54,287 nucleotides of DNA from Myxococcales bacterium FL481. GTDB lineage: Bacteria; Myxococcota_A; Polyangia; Nannocystales; Nannocystaceae. The notes under the pieces are model-generated. The model was not told the origin of the DNA. It ran no database searches and saw only the letters and a list, made by a program, of their open reading frames with translations. This document shows positions 33,185-42,656 of the stretch, in pieces (position 1 is the stretch's first letter; each line of letters opens with the position of its first letter). Both the position numbers and the translations under genes were made by a program. The stretch is taken from assembly GCA_006508105.1 (NCBI GenBank), contig QKPP01000242.1:1-54287 (forward strand), read 5' to 3'.

Positions 33185-34774
33185 ATGCACACCAAACGAC
33201 GTCAGTTTCTACAACAGGCTGCGACGGGCTCCGCGCTCGTGACGCTTCCTTCGCTGTTCGCGGGGTGTTCCCGCAAGCCGACGGACCGCGCGGTCAGATC
33301 GCCGCCAGCTAACGTCATGCACGACGCGCAAACGCAATCCGAAACGCACGCCTATCTCGAGTGGTTTGGCGTGACTGACACGACACTGCGCTCGGTGATG
33401 GCCGAGCTGAACGCGCATGGGGCCGACGCGGCGGATCTGTACTTTCAGCACTCGCGCAGCAACAGCATCGCGTTCCAAGACGGCATCATCAACCGCGCCT
33501 CCACCAGTGTGGATCAGGGCGTGGGGTTGCGCGTCGTCATCGGCGACCAGGTGGGCTACGCCTACACCGAGGATCTCAGCTTGCCGGCCATGCAGGCCGC
33601 GGCTCGCAGTGCGGCGGCGATCGCCAAGGCCGGAAGCGGGGCGCGTTTGGAGATCCCTTCACGCTTCGCCACCGTGTCGCGGCCCTCCTACTACGAGCTC
33701 GCCGTCCCTTGGGCCGAGGTGGGGGTGGATCGCAAGTTGCCGCTGATCCAGCGGGCGGCCGAGTTGGCCAAGGCCGCCGATCCGTCGATCCAAAAAGTGC
33801 GGGTGTACTGGGCGGATGCCGAGGAGCGCGTCCTGATCGCCGACTTGGCGGGCAACATCGCCACCGACTTTCGTCCGATGACGCGGCTTTCGGTGAACGT
33901 GACGGCGACCAAAAACGGCGTGACGCAATCCCTCGGTTCGAACGTGGCCGCGCGCGAGGGGATCGATTGGTACACCGAGGAGCGGCTGGCGACGGTGGTG
34001 CAAGAGGCCGTGGATCGCACGATGATCCTGTTTGAGGCCAAGCGTCCCCCGGCGGGGGAGCTGCCGGTCGTCCTCGCGGCCGGGGCCAGTGGCATCTTGC
34101 TGCACGAGGCGATCGGCCACGGCATGGAGGCCGACTTCAACCGCAAAAACGTCAGTATCTACGCGGAGATGCTGGGTAAGAAAGTTGCTCCAGATTTCGT
34201 GAACATTGTCGACGACGGGACGGTCGATCACCACCGGGGGGCGCTGAACGTCGACGACGAGGGCCAGCCGTGTGGCAAGACGGTGCTCGTCGAAAACGGC
34301 AGGCTCGCCAGCTATCTGCACGACAGCATCAGCGCGAAGCACTACGGCCTGGCGAGCACCGGCTCGGGGCGGCGAGAGTCATTTCGTCACGCGCCGATGC
34401 CTCGCATGCGCTGCACGTACATGCTCGATGGGCCGCATACCCGCGACGAGATCATCGCCTCGGTGCAATCGGGTATCGTTGCGGAGACGTTTACCAACGG
34501 CCAAGTGCAAATCGGTGCCGGTGACTTCACGTTCTACATCAAGAACGGCTGGCTCATCGAAAACGGCAAAGTCACCGCGCCGATCAAGGACTGCAACATC
34601 ATCGGCAACGGCCCCGAGGCCCTCAAGAACGTGACGATGGCGGCGAACGACAGCAAACTCGACACCGGAGGCTGGACCTGCGGCAAAGACGGGCAAGGCG
34701 TGCCTGTGTCGCAGGGGCTGCCCACTGTTCTGGTTTCCAGCATGACCGTCGGAGGAACGAATGGCGAAGCATGA
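33185..34774 (+). CDS. tldD: TldD-family metalloprotease with a Tat-lipoprotein signal
   Basis: TldD is the catalytic half of the TldD/TldE zinc protease. The 529-residue product has the zinc motif H307-E308-x3-H312 in LLHEAIGHGMEAD, with the conserved SIYAEMLGKKVAP and NIVDDGT segments and the terminal TVGGTNGEA. Unusually for a normally cytoplasmic enzyme, it starts MHTKRRQFLQQAAT: a twin-arginine-like motif, a hydrophobic stretch and a lipobox LFAGC (C28). This predicts Tat export and lipid anchoring. TAGGAGG at 33171-33177 supports the ATG at 33185. A longer frame to the left overlaps the divergent mscS gene and is rejected. It overlaps tldE by 14 bases. Confidence 0.93.
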   Translation: MHTKRRQFLQQAATGSALVTLPSLFAGCSRKPTDRAVRSPPANVMHDAQTQSETHAYLEWFGVTDTTLRSVMAELNAHGADAADLYFQHSRSNSIAFQDGIINRASTSVDQGVGLRVVIGDQVGYAYTEDLSLPAMQAAARSAAAIAKAGSGARLEIPSRFATVSRPSYYELAVPWAEVGVDRKLPLIQRAAELAKAADPSIQKVRVYWADAEERVLIADLAGNIATDFRPMTRLSVNVTATKNGVTQSLGSNVAAREGIDWYTEERLATVVQEAVDRTMILFEAKRPPAGELPVVLAAGASGILLHEAIGHGMEADFNRKNVSIYAEMLGKKVAPDFVNIVDDGTVDHHRGALNVDDEGQPCGKTVLVENGRLASYLHDSISAKHYGLASTGSGRRESFRHAPMPRMRCTYMLDGPHTRDEIIASVQSGIVAETFTNGQVQIGAGDFTFYIKNGWLIENGKVTAPIKDCNIIGNGPEALKNVTMAANDSKLDTGGWTCGKDGQGVPVSQGLPTVLVSSMTVGGTNGEA

Positions 34775-36083
34775 TCAGCTGCTCCAAAGCGCCGCGCAGG
34801 CGGTTGACCGGGCCAAACGTCACGGGGCCGACGGGGTGTGGGCCTCAGCCTCGCGGGTGCGTAGCTTGGAAACGCATTTGCGAGACGGCAAGCTCGAGCG
34901 GGTCCAACACAACACGTCGCGAGGTCTCGCGCTGCGGCTGTACGTGTCGGATCGCTATTCGACGCACAGCACCAGCGACTTGGACCCGACTCGTCTCGAC
35001 GCGTTCGTGGCGGAAGCCGTGGCTCTCACCCGGGCACTCGAGCCGGACACCCACCGCAAGTTGCCCGATCCGGCCCTGTTCGCCGGCCGGCCCACCCAAG
35101 ACCTCGGACTGTGGGACGCTCAGGTGGCCGAAATCTCGCCGGAGGCCCGCCTCGCGGCTTGCGAAGAGATGAACAGCGTCAGCCGAGGCCAACCGCAGGT
35201 CATTTCGGCGACGAGTATCGCCTACGACTCGGATTTCGCCGCGGCGTCCGCGAGTTCCAACGGGTTTTCGGACTCGTGGGGGGCCACCTCGGTCGGGCTG
35301 TACACGCAAGTCACCATGCGCGACGAGGGTGACGCGAAGCCGGCCGACGGCATGGGGGCGTCGTCGCGGCGTGTCGGCGACTTGCTCGCGGCGCGAGAGA
35401 TCGGCGAAGAGGCGTTGCGTCGGGCTCGGGCTCGGTTGGGGTCGAAAAAGGGGCCGACGGTGGTCGCGCCCATGGTTGTCGACCGTCAAGCGGCCGGGCG
35501 ATTGCTCCACGCGCTGCTCGGCCCGACGAGCGCCGGGTCTATCCAGCAGGGGCAGTCGTTTTGGCAGGGGAAGATCGGCGAGTTGGCGGTCTCCGAGAAG
35601 CTCAGTATTGTCGACGATCCGCTAGTCTTGTCCGGGTTGGGCTCGCGTCCGTTCGACGGTGAGGGCATCGCTGCCAAGCGGATGCCGGTGATCGAGCGCG
35701 GCGTGCTGCGCAACTACTACGTCGACACCTACTACGGCTCGAAGCTGGGGTTGGCCCCGACGACGGGATCGAGTTCCAATCAGTTGGTGGCGCTGGGGGC
35801 CGGGGACTTGAACCGGCATGTGGCGGACGTCCGGTCCGGCGTCTACGTGACCTCATGGCTGGGGGGGAACTCTGATTCGACCACCGGGGACTTCTCCTTT
35901 GGTATCCGCGGCCACCTGATCGAAAACGGCGAGATCGCGGCTCCGGTCGGTGAGATGAATGTGACCGGCAATCTGCTGCAGTTGTTCTCGCGCCTGCGGG
36001 CGGTGGGGGATGACCCGTGGATGTACTCGTCGTTGCGTGCGCCGACGCTGGTGTTCGACGACGTGCAGTTCAGCGGGGCTTGA
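34761..36083 (+). CDS. tldE: TldE/PmbA-family protein
   Basis: TldE (PmbA) is the non-catalytic partner of TldD in a heterodimeric protease that trims peptides. The 440-residue product matches over its length: DGKLERVQHNTSRGLALRLY, the SGLGSRPFDGEGIAAKRMPVIERGVL-type region (about 290-315), LAPTTGSSSNQL, and GDFSFGIRGHLIENGEIAAPV near the end. It has no HExxxH motif, as expected, and no signal peptide, although its partner has one. The ATG at 34761 follows GGAGGAACGA within the end of tldD, so translation is coupled and a 1:1 complex is likely. Confidence 0.93.
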   Translation: MAKHDQLLQSAAQAVDRAKRHGADGVWASASRVRSLETHLRDGKLERVQHNTSRGLALRLYVSDRYSTHSTSDLDPTRLDAFVAEAVALTRALEPDTHRKLPDPALFAGRPTQDLGLWDAQVAEISPEARLAACEEMNSVSRGQPQVISATSIAYDSDFAAASASSNGFSDSWGATSVGLYTQVTMRDEGDAKPADGMGASSRRVGDLLAAREIGEEALRRARARLGSKKGPTVVAPMVVDRQAAGRLLHALLGPTSAGSIQQGQSFWQGKIGELAVSEKLSIVDDPLVLSGLGSRPFDGEGIAAKRMPVIERGVLRNYYVDTYYGSKLGLAPTTGSSSNQLVALGAGDLNRHVADVRSGVYVTSWLGGNSDSTTGDFSFGIRGHLIENGEIAAPVGEMNVTGNLLQLFSRLRAVGDDPWMYSSLRAPTLVFDDVQFSGA

Positions 36084-36103
36084 GTGCGCTGAAGATTGAG
36101 CTG

Positions 36104-36117
36104 GACAAATATTTAAC
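36104..36117. promoter_or_regulatory. AT-rich palindrome upstream of marR-leuCD
   Basis: AAATATTT (36107-36114) within GACAAATATTTAAC lies 24-31 bases before the marR start and stands out in GC-rich surroundings. Position and symmetry fit a -10 region or a MarR operator controlling the operon. No matching -35 box is convincing. Confidence 0.4.
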
Positions 36118-36137
36118 CATGCGACACTATCTCGCGG

Positions 36138-36596
36138 ATGCCAGCTTCGGCCAGGCTCGCGCGGGTGCACGCCGCGATCGAAGCGCTGCAGCGCCTCAGC
36201 GAGCTGTTCATTACGCGTCGAGTCGCGCTCGCCCGCGAGGTAGGCCTCACCGAGCAGCAGTGGCGGGTGCTCGAGGAGATCTCCACGGAGCGATTCATGC
36301 CGTCGATGTTCGCTCGTCAACGGCAAAGCAGCGCCGCCGCGGTTTCCAAGACCCTGCGCCAACTCCTCGATAAAGAGCTCGTTGTCGCCGCGATTCGCCC
36401 GGGCGATGGTCGCCAGCGTCACTACACGCTCAGTCCCGCCGGCGAACGCACGCTCCGCGAGCTCCGGCGCCTCCGGCAGGTGGCGGTAGACACCATCTGG
36501 GCGGATCTTAGCGAAACCTCACTCCTGCGGTTTGCCCACACCGCGACCCAGATAGCCGACGCCATCGAGGCGTTTCACGAACGGGAGCATGCATGA
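36138..36596 (+). CDS. MarR-family transcriptional regulator
   Basis: The 152-residue protein is a winged-helix MarR regulator. It has an N-terminal dimerisation helix ([23 protein letters not shown]), the helix-turn-helix region [13 protein letters not shown] to [19 protein letters not shown], the wing [19 protein letters not shown], and a C-terminal helix. The [11 protein letters not shown] insert before the recognition helix is typical of HpaR-like members. It overlaps leuC by four bases (ATGA), so regulator and leucine genes form one operon. The ligand is unknown. Confidence 0.9.
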   Translation: MPASARLARVHAAIEALQRLSELFITRRVALAREVGLTEQQWRVLEEISTERFMPSMFARQRQSSAAAVSKTLRQLLDKELVVAAIRPGDGRQRHYTLSPAGERTLRELRRLRQVAVDTIWADLSETSLLRFAHTATQIADAIEAFHEREHA

Positions 36597-38011
36597 CGGG
36601 GAAGAACCTCTACAACAAGGTCTTCGATCTCCACACCGTACGCGAGCTGCCCTCCGGGCAGACGCAACTTTTGATGGGGTTGCATCTGATCCACGAGGTC
36701 ACGTCGCCGCAGGCCTTCGCCATGCTGCGCGAGCGTGGGCTCTCGGTCCGGTTCCCGGATCGGACGTTCGCCACGTGCGACCACATCATCCCCACCCAAA
36801 GCCAGCTGCGGCCGTTTGCCGACACGTTGGCCGAGCAGATGATCGTCGAACTCGAGCGCAACTGCCAAGCCCATGGGATCCGCTACTTCTCGCCCGAGAA
36901 CGGGGAGCACGGGGTCGTGCACGTCATCGGCCCTGAGAAGGGGCTGACCCAACCCGGCATGACGATCTGCTGTGGCGACTCGCACACGTCTACCCACGGG
37001 GCGTTTGGCTCGATCGCCTTTGGCATCGGCACCTCGCAAGTCCGTGATGTGCTCGCGACCCAAACGTTGGCCATGTCGCGGCTCAAGGTGCGCCGGGTGG
37101 TGGTCGACGGGCAGCTCGGGCCTGGGGTGTACGCCAAAGATGTTGCGCTGCACATCATCGGCCAGCTTGGGGTCAACGGCGGCGTGGGTTATGCGTACGA
37201 GTACGCCGGCGAGGTGTTTGACGCCATGTCGATGGAGGAGCGCATGACCGTTTGCAACATGTCGATCGAGGGCGGGGCGCGGTGCGGCTACGTCAACCCC
37301 GACCAGACGACCTATGCGTATCTGCAGGGGCGTCCGTACACGCCGGCGGGCGAAGCGTGGACCCGGGCGTTGAGGTATTGGGAGTCGGTGCGGTCCGACG
37401 ACGACGCGGCGTACGACGACGAGGTGCGATTCGACGCCGCCGAGATCAAGCCCACGGTCACCTGGGGCATCACCCCGGGGCAGTCCGTGCCGGTCGACGG
37501 GTGCATTCCTCCCCTCGAGTCCTTCGGTCCGGACGACCGCGGAGTCGTGCGCGAGGCCTACGAGTACACGGGATTTCAGCCCGGGGAGCGACTCGCCGGC
37601 CGTCCGGTTGATGTGGCGTTCATCGGGTCGTGCACCAACGGTCGGTTCTCTGACTTCGAGGTCGTGGCCAAGCGGCTGGCCTCGGGGGAGTATCGCGTAG
37701 CGGAGCATGTTCGGGCATTGGTCGTGCCCGGTTCGCATGCGGTGCGTGAGCGCTTGGTCCACGCCGGCTACGACGAGGTGTTTCGGCGGGCGGGCTTCGA
37801 GTTTCGCGAGGCCGGCTGCTCGATGTGTCTGGCGATGAACCCGGACAAGCTCGTCGGTCAGCAGTTGTGCGCGTCCTCGTCGAATCGCAATTTCAAGGGA
37901 CGCCAGGGGTCGCCCACCGGTCGTACCCTGCTCATGTCCCCATTGATGGTGGCCGCGGCGGCGATCTCGGGGCGGGTGGCCGATGCCCGAGAAGTGTTTT
38001 CCATCGCGTAG
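36593..38011 (+). CDS. leuC: 3-isopropylmalate dehydratase large subunit LeuC
   Basis: LeuC with LeuD isomerises 2-isopropylmalate to 3-isopropylmalate in leucine synthesis, using a 4Fe-4S cluster. The 472-residue product has the bacterial length and motifs. The cluster cysteines are C347 ([11 protein letters not shown]), C409 and C412 (CSMCLAMN). Other aconitase-family segments are [22 protein letters not shown], and [14 protein letters not shown] at the substrate end. GGGAG precedes the ATG, which overlaps the marR stop. Confidence 0.97.
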   Translation: MTGKNLYNKVFDLHTVRELPSGQTQLLMGLHLIHEVTSPQAFAMLRERGLSVRFPDRTFATCDHIIPTQSQLRPFADTLAEQMIVELERNCQAHGIRYFSPENGEHGVVHVIGPEKGLTQPGMTICCGDSHTSTHGAFGSIAFGIGTSQVRDVLATQTLAMSRLKVRRVVVDGQLGPGVYAKDVALHIIGQLGVNGGVGYAYEYAGEVFDAMSMEERMTVCNMSIEGGARCGYVNPDQTTYAYLQGRPYTPAGEAWTRALRYWESVRSDDDAAYDDEVRFDAAEIKPTVTWGITPGQSVPVDGCIPPLESFGPDDRGVVREAYEYTGFQPGERLAGRPVDVAFIGSCTNGRFSDFEVVAKRLASGEYRVAEHVRALVVPGSHAVRERLVHAGYDEVFRRAGFEFREAGCSMCLAMNPDKLVGQQLCASSSNRNFKGRQGSPTGRTLLMSPLMVAAAAISGRVADAREVFSIA

Positions 38012-38023
38012 AGGGAACATGCC

Positions 38024-38653
38024 ATGAACGATCTGCAACGCACGCAGCTCACCGGCACCGCGCTCGCGGTGCCGGGCAACGATATCGACACCGATCGCAT
38101 CATTCCGGCCCGCTTTCTCAAGTGCGTGGTGTTCGACGGACTCGGAGCGCACGCCTTCGCCGACGATCGAGCCGCCCTGCGGCAAGCCGGCAAGCTCCAC
38201 CCATTCGACGATCCCGCGCGGGCCCGTGCGAAGATTTTGTTGGTGAACAAGAACTTCGGCTGCGGCTCGTCGCGAGAGCACGCGCCGCAGGCGTTGATGC
38301 GGTGGGGTGATGGGATCACTGCGGTCGTGGGCGAGTCGTTTGCCGAGATCTTCTTCGGCAACTGCCTCGCGTTGGGCATCCCCTGTGTTCGGGTGAGTGC
38401 CGATGCGTCCGCGGCGTTGATGGCCGTCGCACAGGAGCAGCCGGCCGCCACGTTCACCGTCGATCTCGTCGAAGGAGAGGTCCGCGCGGCAAACGTTGTC
38501 GTGCGGGGCGAGGTGCCCGCGAGCGCTCGCGCGGCATTGGTGGAGGGCCGCTGGGACTCCACCGCCGAACTGTTGGCGGGCCGCGAACGCGTGGTTCAAG
38601 TCGCGGCCGGGTTGCCCTACTTCCAAGGGGACCCGAACCAAGTGGCGCCCTAG
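38024..38653 (+). CDS. leuD: 3-isopropylmalate dehydratase small subunit LeuD
   Basis: The 209-residue product is the swivel-domain partner of LeuC. Typical segments are LAVPGNDIDTDRIIPARFLK near the N terminus, NKNFGCGSSREHAPQAL near residue 75, and AVVGESFAEIFFGNCLALGIP. It starts 12 bases after leuC with AGAGGGAAC as ribosome-binding site. No leuA or leuB is in the window, so the leucine pathway is split in the genome. Confidence 0.97.
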   Translation: MNDLQRTQLTGTALAVPGNDIDTDRIIPARFLKCVVFDGLGAHAFADDRAALRQAGKLHPFDDPARARAKILLVNKNFGCGSSREHAPQALMRWGDGITAVVGESFAEIFFGNCLALGIPCVRVSADASAALMAVAQEQPAATFTVDLVEGEVRAANVVVRGEVPASARAALVEGRWDSTAELLAGRERVVQVAAGLPYFQGDPNQVAP

Positions 38654-38855
38654 CCCGCAAGCGGGGGTTCACGTGTCCGCTGCCGTCGCGGGGTCGGGCG
38701 GGGTCGGGGGGCGGCGGCGGCAGCTGAGGCACCGCACCGGCGTGCCGCCGACGGGCCCCGACGGTCTCGGGGTCGTGCGGCCATCGGGCGGCTGGCGGCC
38801 GTCTTGGCGGCCATGGACCCCGCACGAAGCCAGCCGCGCGGCGCCGGGCGGCTGG

Positions 38856-39488
38856 TCAGTCGCGGTCTTGACCGTCGAGTCGCGGCGCCGTCGGAACCGA
38901 GGTCGGCACGGCGCGCACCGGGCCGGGTACGAGCTCAAGTACGACCCCCATCGTGGCGACGAACACCTCATCCGCGACGGCGGCCAGTCGCTGGTGAGCG
39001 TAGCCGGCGACGTCACGAAACATGCGCCCGAGTCGGGACGGGGGCACGATCCCCATGCCGACTTCGTTGCTGACAATGATCACGCGGCCTCGCGGCTGCG
39101 CCAACGCCACGACCAACTCGTCGATCTTCTCCCGCAACGCCGTCTCATCCTCGTCGCGCAGTAGGTGGTTCGACAGCCACAACGTCAAACAGTCGACGAC
39201 GAGCGCGTCGTAGTCCGTTCGCGCCGCGATCGTTGCGGCGAGATGGAGCGGCTCTTCCACGGTTTCGAACGCGTCACCACGTTCGGCTTGGTGGGCGATC
39301 ACCCGAGAGCGCATCTCGTCGTCACGCGCCTCGGCGGTCGCCACGAACACTCGCCGGGTGCCCGCTTGGCTGGCTCTCGCCAACGCGAACCGGCTCTTGC
39401 CCGAACGCACCGCGCCGCCGATCAATGTGAGTCCGCGCTGGCGGAGCGGGGTCGGCGGGGGGCGGCGACTCAGCGGGGGATCGATCAT
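38856..39488 (-). CDS. cobU: Adenosylcobinamide kinase/guanylyltransferase CobU (CobP)
   Basis: This bifunctional enzyme phosphorylates adenosylcobinamide and then transfers GMP to it, just upstream of the CobT/CobS steps of B12 assembly. The 210-residue product has the P-loop GGAVRSGKS (G24-S32), the IAHQAERGDAFETVEEP segment carrying the His that is guanylylated in the family, LVVDCLTLWLSN, and the SNEVGMGIVP segment. The Pro/Arg-rich first ~18 residues are an extension. The 202 bases between leuD and this gene hold nothing I can identify. A cobT is present 38 kb away. Confidence 0.93.
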   Translation of the reverse strand: MIDPPLSRRPPPTPLRQRGLTLIGGAVRSGKSRFALARASQAGTRRVFVATAEARDDEMRSRVIAHQAERGDAFETVEEPLHLAATIAARTDYDALVVDCLTLWLSNHLLRDEDETALREKIDELVVALAQPRGRVIIVSNEVGMGIVPPSRLGRMFRDVAGYAHQRLAAVADEVFVATMGVVLELVPGPVRAVPTSVPTAPRLDGQDRD

Positions 39489-39598
39489 GGTGGCCCCAAC
39501 TTGCGTGCCGACGCGGCGCGGCGCAAGGCCAGCTCGGGTCGGTGCGCCCGCCTTCGTCTCTTGCAGCGGCGGCCGACGGCCTCTACGCTCGCGGCAGC

Positions 39599-41131
39599 AT
39601 GGATGTGTCGCGTGGCGTGACCGAGGCGATCAAGGTCTGGCTGGCCCTCGGCGGCGCGGCTTTGGGGTTGGCCGCGGTTCGGCTGTCGGCGCGGCGGTTG
39701 GGGCGGATCCTGCTGTTGCTCACGCTCGTTGCGACGTTGAACTACGCGCGATGGGGACCCAAGGCCGCGCTGGAACGCGTCGATTCTTACGATCTGATGC
39801 ACTACTATCTCGCGGCTCGGTACTTCGACGAGCTTGGGTACTACGATCTGTACCCTGCCGTGCTGCTGGTCGACCACGAGCACGGGCCGTACGATGCTCG
39901 AATCAAACGTTGTCGGTTGCAGGATGCGGCCGGCTACCGTTTGGCCCCCCTGGCGGAGTGCCTCGAACGCGGTCGGAGCGTTCGAGAACAGCAGTTCACT
40001 CCCACCCGGTGGCAAGCGTTTGAGCACGACTTCCTGGCTTTGCAGCGGGGTTGGAAGATGTCGCGCCGCTTGTGGCGCGACATGATCCAAGACCGCGGGT
40101 TCAATGCGACGCCGGCTTGGATCACGGTGATGTCGCCGCTGGTCACCACAGTGCCGGTGGAGGCGATCAAGTGGCTCGCGTGGCTCGATGTCGTGTTGTT
40201 GGCGGTCGGGTTGGGGGCGGTGCGTTGGGCCTACGGTCGCGCGACCATGCTGTGGGCGTGGCTGTTTCTGATGGTGACCTACTCGTTGCGCTGGCCCATG
40301 CCCACTCAGGTGTTCGCGCGCTACGACTGGGTGGCGGCGTTGATGGTGGCGATGGCGTTGCTCCGCAAGTCCCGCCCGTTTTGGGCGGGGGGGCTGGTCG
40401 GGTTTGCGGCGCTGGTGCGCCTGTTTCCCATCGTCTGGCTGTTTGGACCCGCCGCCCGTGCCCTGTGGCGGCTGATCCGTCCGACCGCCGGTGCCTCTCG
40501 GTTCGATCGCGAGGGGGCCCGGCTCGCTGCGGGCGCGCTCGCGTGTCTCGTGGTCCTCGAGGGAGCTGCACTACTCAACTTGGGGATCGACACCGCGCGG
40601 ACTCACGCCCAAAACATTGCCGAGCACGTTCGACCAGAGCAGCTGTCGTCGCGGCGGATCGGTTTCGCGCTAGCATACTCGTATCGCGGCGAGCTCGAGC
40701 CCAAGTACCTACCGAAGTCCCGCAAGCTCGAGATCAAAGACCAGGCCCGCGAACGCTGGCCGATCGTCGCGGTGTTGCTGGGGCTACTGGGTTTTGGCAC
40801 CCGACGTTTGCGCCATGACCAAGCTTTCGCGCTGGGGTTTCTCCCGTTTTTCTGGTTGGCCACGGCCAGCTACTACTACTACGTCACCCGCATCACATTG
40901 GTGATTTGGCACGCGGAGGACCTCTCGCGCCGGCGCAATCGGGTGGGGCTCGCGACGTTGTTCGGCCTCGAGGTATTTGCCAACTGGGCAGAAACCGTTC
41001 ACCCCGGGCATCGGGTCTATCTGATCGGACGATTGGCGTGGGGACTGTTGGCCTACTCGGTGCTCATCGCCGGCTGGCTCGCCTGGGACGCGTGGCGAGA
41101 GCCCAAGACCGACCCGCGCGAACCAGCGTGA
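39599..41131 (+). CDS. Polytopic membrane protein, possible GT87-type glycosyltransferase
   Basis: The 510-residue protein has roughly ten hydrophobic segments. A large non-membrane loop after the second segment contains DSYDLMHYYLAARYFDELGYYDLYP, reminiscent of the acidic first loop of GT-C/GT87 (DUF2029) enzymes, which use polyprenyl-phosphate sugars. Later segments include RYDWVAALMVAMALLR, GGLVGFAALVRLFPIVWLFGP and TASYYYYVTRI. The GT87 assignment rests on topology and loop features only. The ATG at 39599 gives MDVSRG; a slightly longer frame upstream adds 19 residues. It is divergent from cobU by 110 bases. Confidence 0.6.
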   Translation: MDVSRGVTEAIKVWLALGGAALGLAAVRLSARRLGRILLLLTLVATLNYARWGPKAALERVDSYDLMHYYLAARYFDELGYYDLYPAVLLVDHEHGPYDARIKRCRLQDAAGYRLAPLAECLERGRSVREQQFTPTRWQAFEHDFLALQRGWKMSRRLWRDMIQDRGFNATPAWITVMSPLVTTVPVEAIKWLAWLDVVLLAVGLGAVRWAYGRATMLWAWLFLMVTYSLRWPMPTQVFARYDWVAALMVAMALLRKSRPFWAGGLVGFAALVRLFPIVWLFGPAARALWRLIRPTAGASRFDREGARLAAGALACLVVLEGAALLNLGIDTARTHAQNIAEHVRPEQLSSRRIGFALAYSYRGELEPKYLPKSRKLEIKDQARERWPIVAVLLGLLGFGTRRLRHDQAFALGFLPFFWLATASYYYYVTRITLVIWHAEDLSRRRNRVGLATLFGLEVFANWAETVHPGHRVYLIGRLAWGLLAYSVLIAGWLAWDAWREPKTDPREPA

Positions 41132-41275
41132 GGCCGCGCGACCTGGCGCGCGATGGCAGGCTTTGTTGGGACGCGCGAACCCCCGGCCACCCCGGCGCCT
41201 GTCCCCGGCCACGCCCCCTCGGTCGCGGTGCGCGGGTCGATCGGCTTCGACCGCAGCTTCCCGTAAGATGGGGAC

Positions 41276-42514
41276 GTGTCGTCATTTCCCCATACCCAGC
41301 ACCTCGAGCGGGCCGGCTGCCCCCGAACCTTTGAGCAGCTGCTGGACGTTGTGGTCGACGGCGCGGGCACGGACGTGCGCCACTTCCAGGGTCTGTTGGC
41401 CGCGGTGCGGTCCCGTCCGTCGTTCTTCGAGGACTTCTTGCCCTTTCTTTACTGCATCGCGCTGGAGGCCCGTGACGTCTTGCCATCCCCCATGCCGGCG
41501 CTGAGCGACGAGGGGGAGGTGTCGTTCGACGAACGTCAGTGCGCCAGCGTGTTGGCTAACGCGTTCTTTTGTACGTTTGTCGACCGGGTCAGCGAGAACT
41601 GTCGCTGCGCCGATGGGTATCCGTCGATCAATTTCGACGAGCTCTACGAGGCACCCCCGGGCAACACCGGAGAGCTGGCCAAAATGAAGATGCTCTTCGA
41701 CTACTTCGACGAGATTCGTCGGCGGCGATTGTCGGAGGAGGCGTCCATGCGGCGGATACGCTTTCTCCGGCGTCGCGCCAAAGATTCGAGCCTTGAGGAT
41801 TGGCTGGCCTGCGACACGAAACTGCTGGCGCCTCGGGTCTACCCGCTTGGTCGCGGACTCGAGGAGACGACCGGCATGCTACGGGTGGATTTCGCCAATC
41901 GACTCGTGGGAGGAGCCGCGATCGCTTACGGCAGCGTCCAAGAAGAGATCATGTTTTGCGAGCACCCCGAGATGCTCGTGGCGCGGCTCATCTGCCCCCC
42001 GATGGAGCCGGATGAGGCGATATTCATCTCCGGCGCGCAACGGTTTTCGACGCACACGGGCTACGCCCGGACGCTCGATCACGCCGGCCCGTTCCCGCCG
42101 GAGAACAACGAGCCGGATCTGTGGGTGGTCGCGATCGATGCATTGCCGATACGCAGCGATGAGGTCGCGCTCGAGTTCTCCCGGCCGTTCGTGCTCCGCG
42201 AGCTGACCAAGGCGCGCGCTGGATTCGAGTTTGCTGAACCGCCGACAGACATCGCGACGGGCAATTGGGGTTGTGGCGCGTTCGGTGGAGATGTTCGGCT
42301 CAAGAGCCTGATTCAGTGGTTGGCGGCGAGTCGCTCTGGCAAACAGCTGCACTACTTTCCGTTCGATTCACAGGTGATCGCGAGGGAGTTCGCGCCGTTG
42401 GCCACGATGTTGACGGAGAGCGGGCGCACGGTGGGGGACTTGGCTCAGGTTCTCTTGTGCGATCTTCGGCCGGGGAATGTGTACGACTTCGTGCGAGCGC
42501 GCCTGTCGGCGTAG
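41276..42514 (+). CDS. Poly(ADP-ribose) glycohydrolase, canonical PARG type
   Basis: PARG hydrolyses poly(ADP-ribose). The 412-residue protein carries the long, eukaryote-like catalytic domain: INFDELY, then VDFANRLVGGAAIAYGSVQEE (residues 204-224), RFSTHTGYARTL, and ATGNWGCGAFGGDVRLK. The catalytic glutamates correspond to E223/E224 of the QEE signature, and D205/N208 match the conserved VDFAN residues. The usual GGG of the signature reads GGA here. A helical N-terminal domain (~1-200) is also retained. Start GTG at 41276 follows GATGGGG. No PARP-like gene is visible nearby. The downstream gene is convergent. Confidence 0.9.
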   Translation: MSSFPHTQHLERAGCPRTFEQLLDVVVDGAGTDVRHFQGLLAAVRSRPSFFEDFLPFLYCIALEARDVLPSPMPALSDEGEVSFDERQCASVLANAFFCTFVDRVSENCRCADGYPSINFDELYEAPPGNTGELAKMKMLFDYFDEIRRRRLSEEASMRRIRFLRRRAKDSSLEDWLACDTKLLAPRVYPLGRGLEETTGMLRVDFANRLVGGAAIAYGSVQEEIMFCEHPEMLVARLICPPMEPDEAIFISGAQRFSTHTGYARTLDHAGPFPPENNEPDLWVVAIDALPIRSDEVALEFSRPFVLRELTKARAGFEFAEPPTDIATGNWGCGAFGGDVRLKSLIQWLAASRSGKQLHYFPFDSQVIAREFAPLATMLTESGRTVGDLAQVLLCDLRPGNVYDFVRARLSA

Positions 42515-42656
42515 CGTGCCGGTGATGCATCGTCGCCGCGCCGATCCACGCGCGGGTCGGCTCGCCCTCCCGCGCGGTCGCCCATCGAGCGCAGCGATGG
42601 CCCGCGGACCGGTCCGTCTTCCCGGGTCGGCTCCGTGCGCTCGCTCTCCGTCGCCG

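Noticed and set aside
36575-38641. 688-codon antisense frame over leuC-leuD
   Set aside because: It lies opposite two unambiguous, conserved enzymes; its His/Arg/Gly-rich composition is that of a shadow frame.
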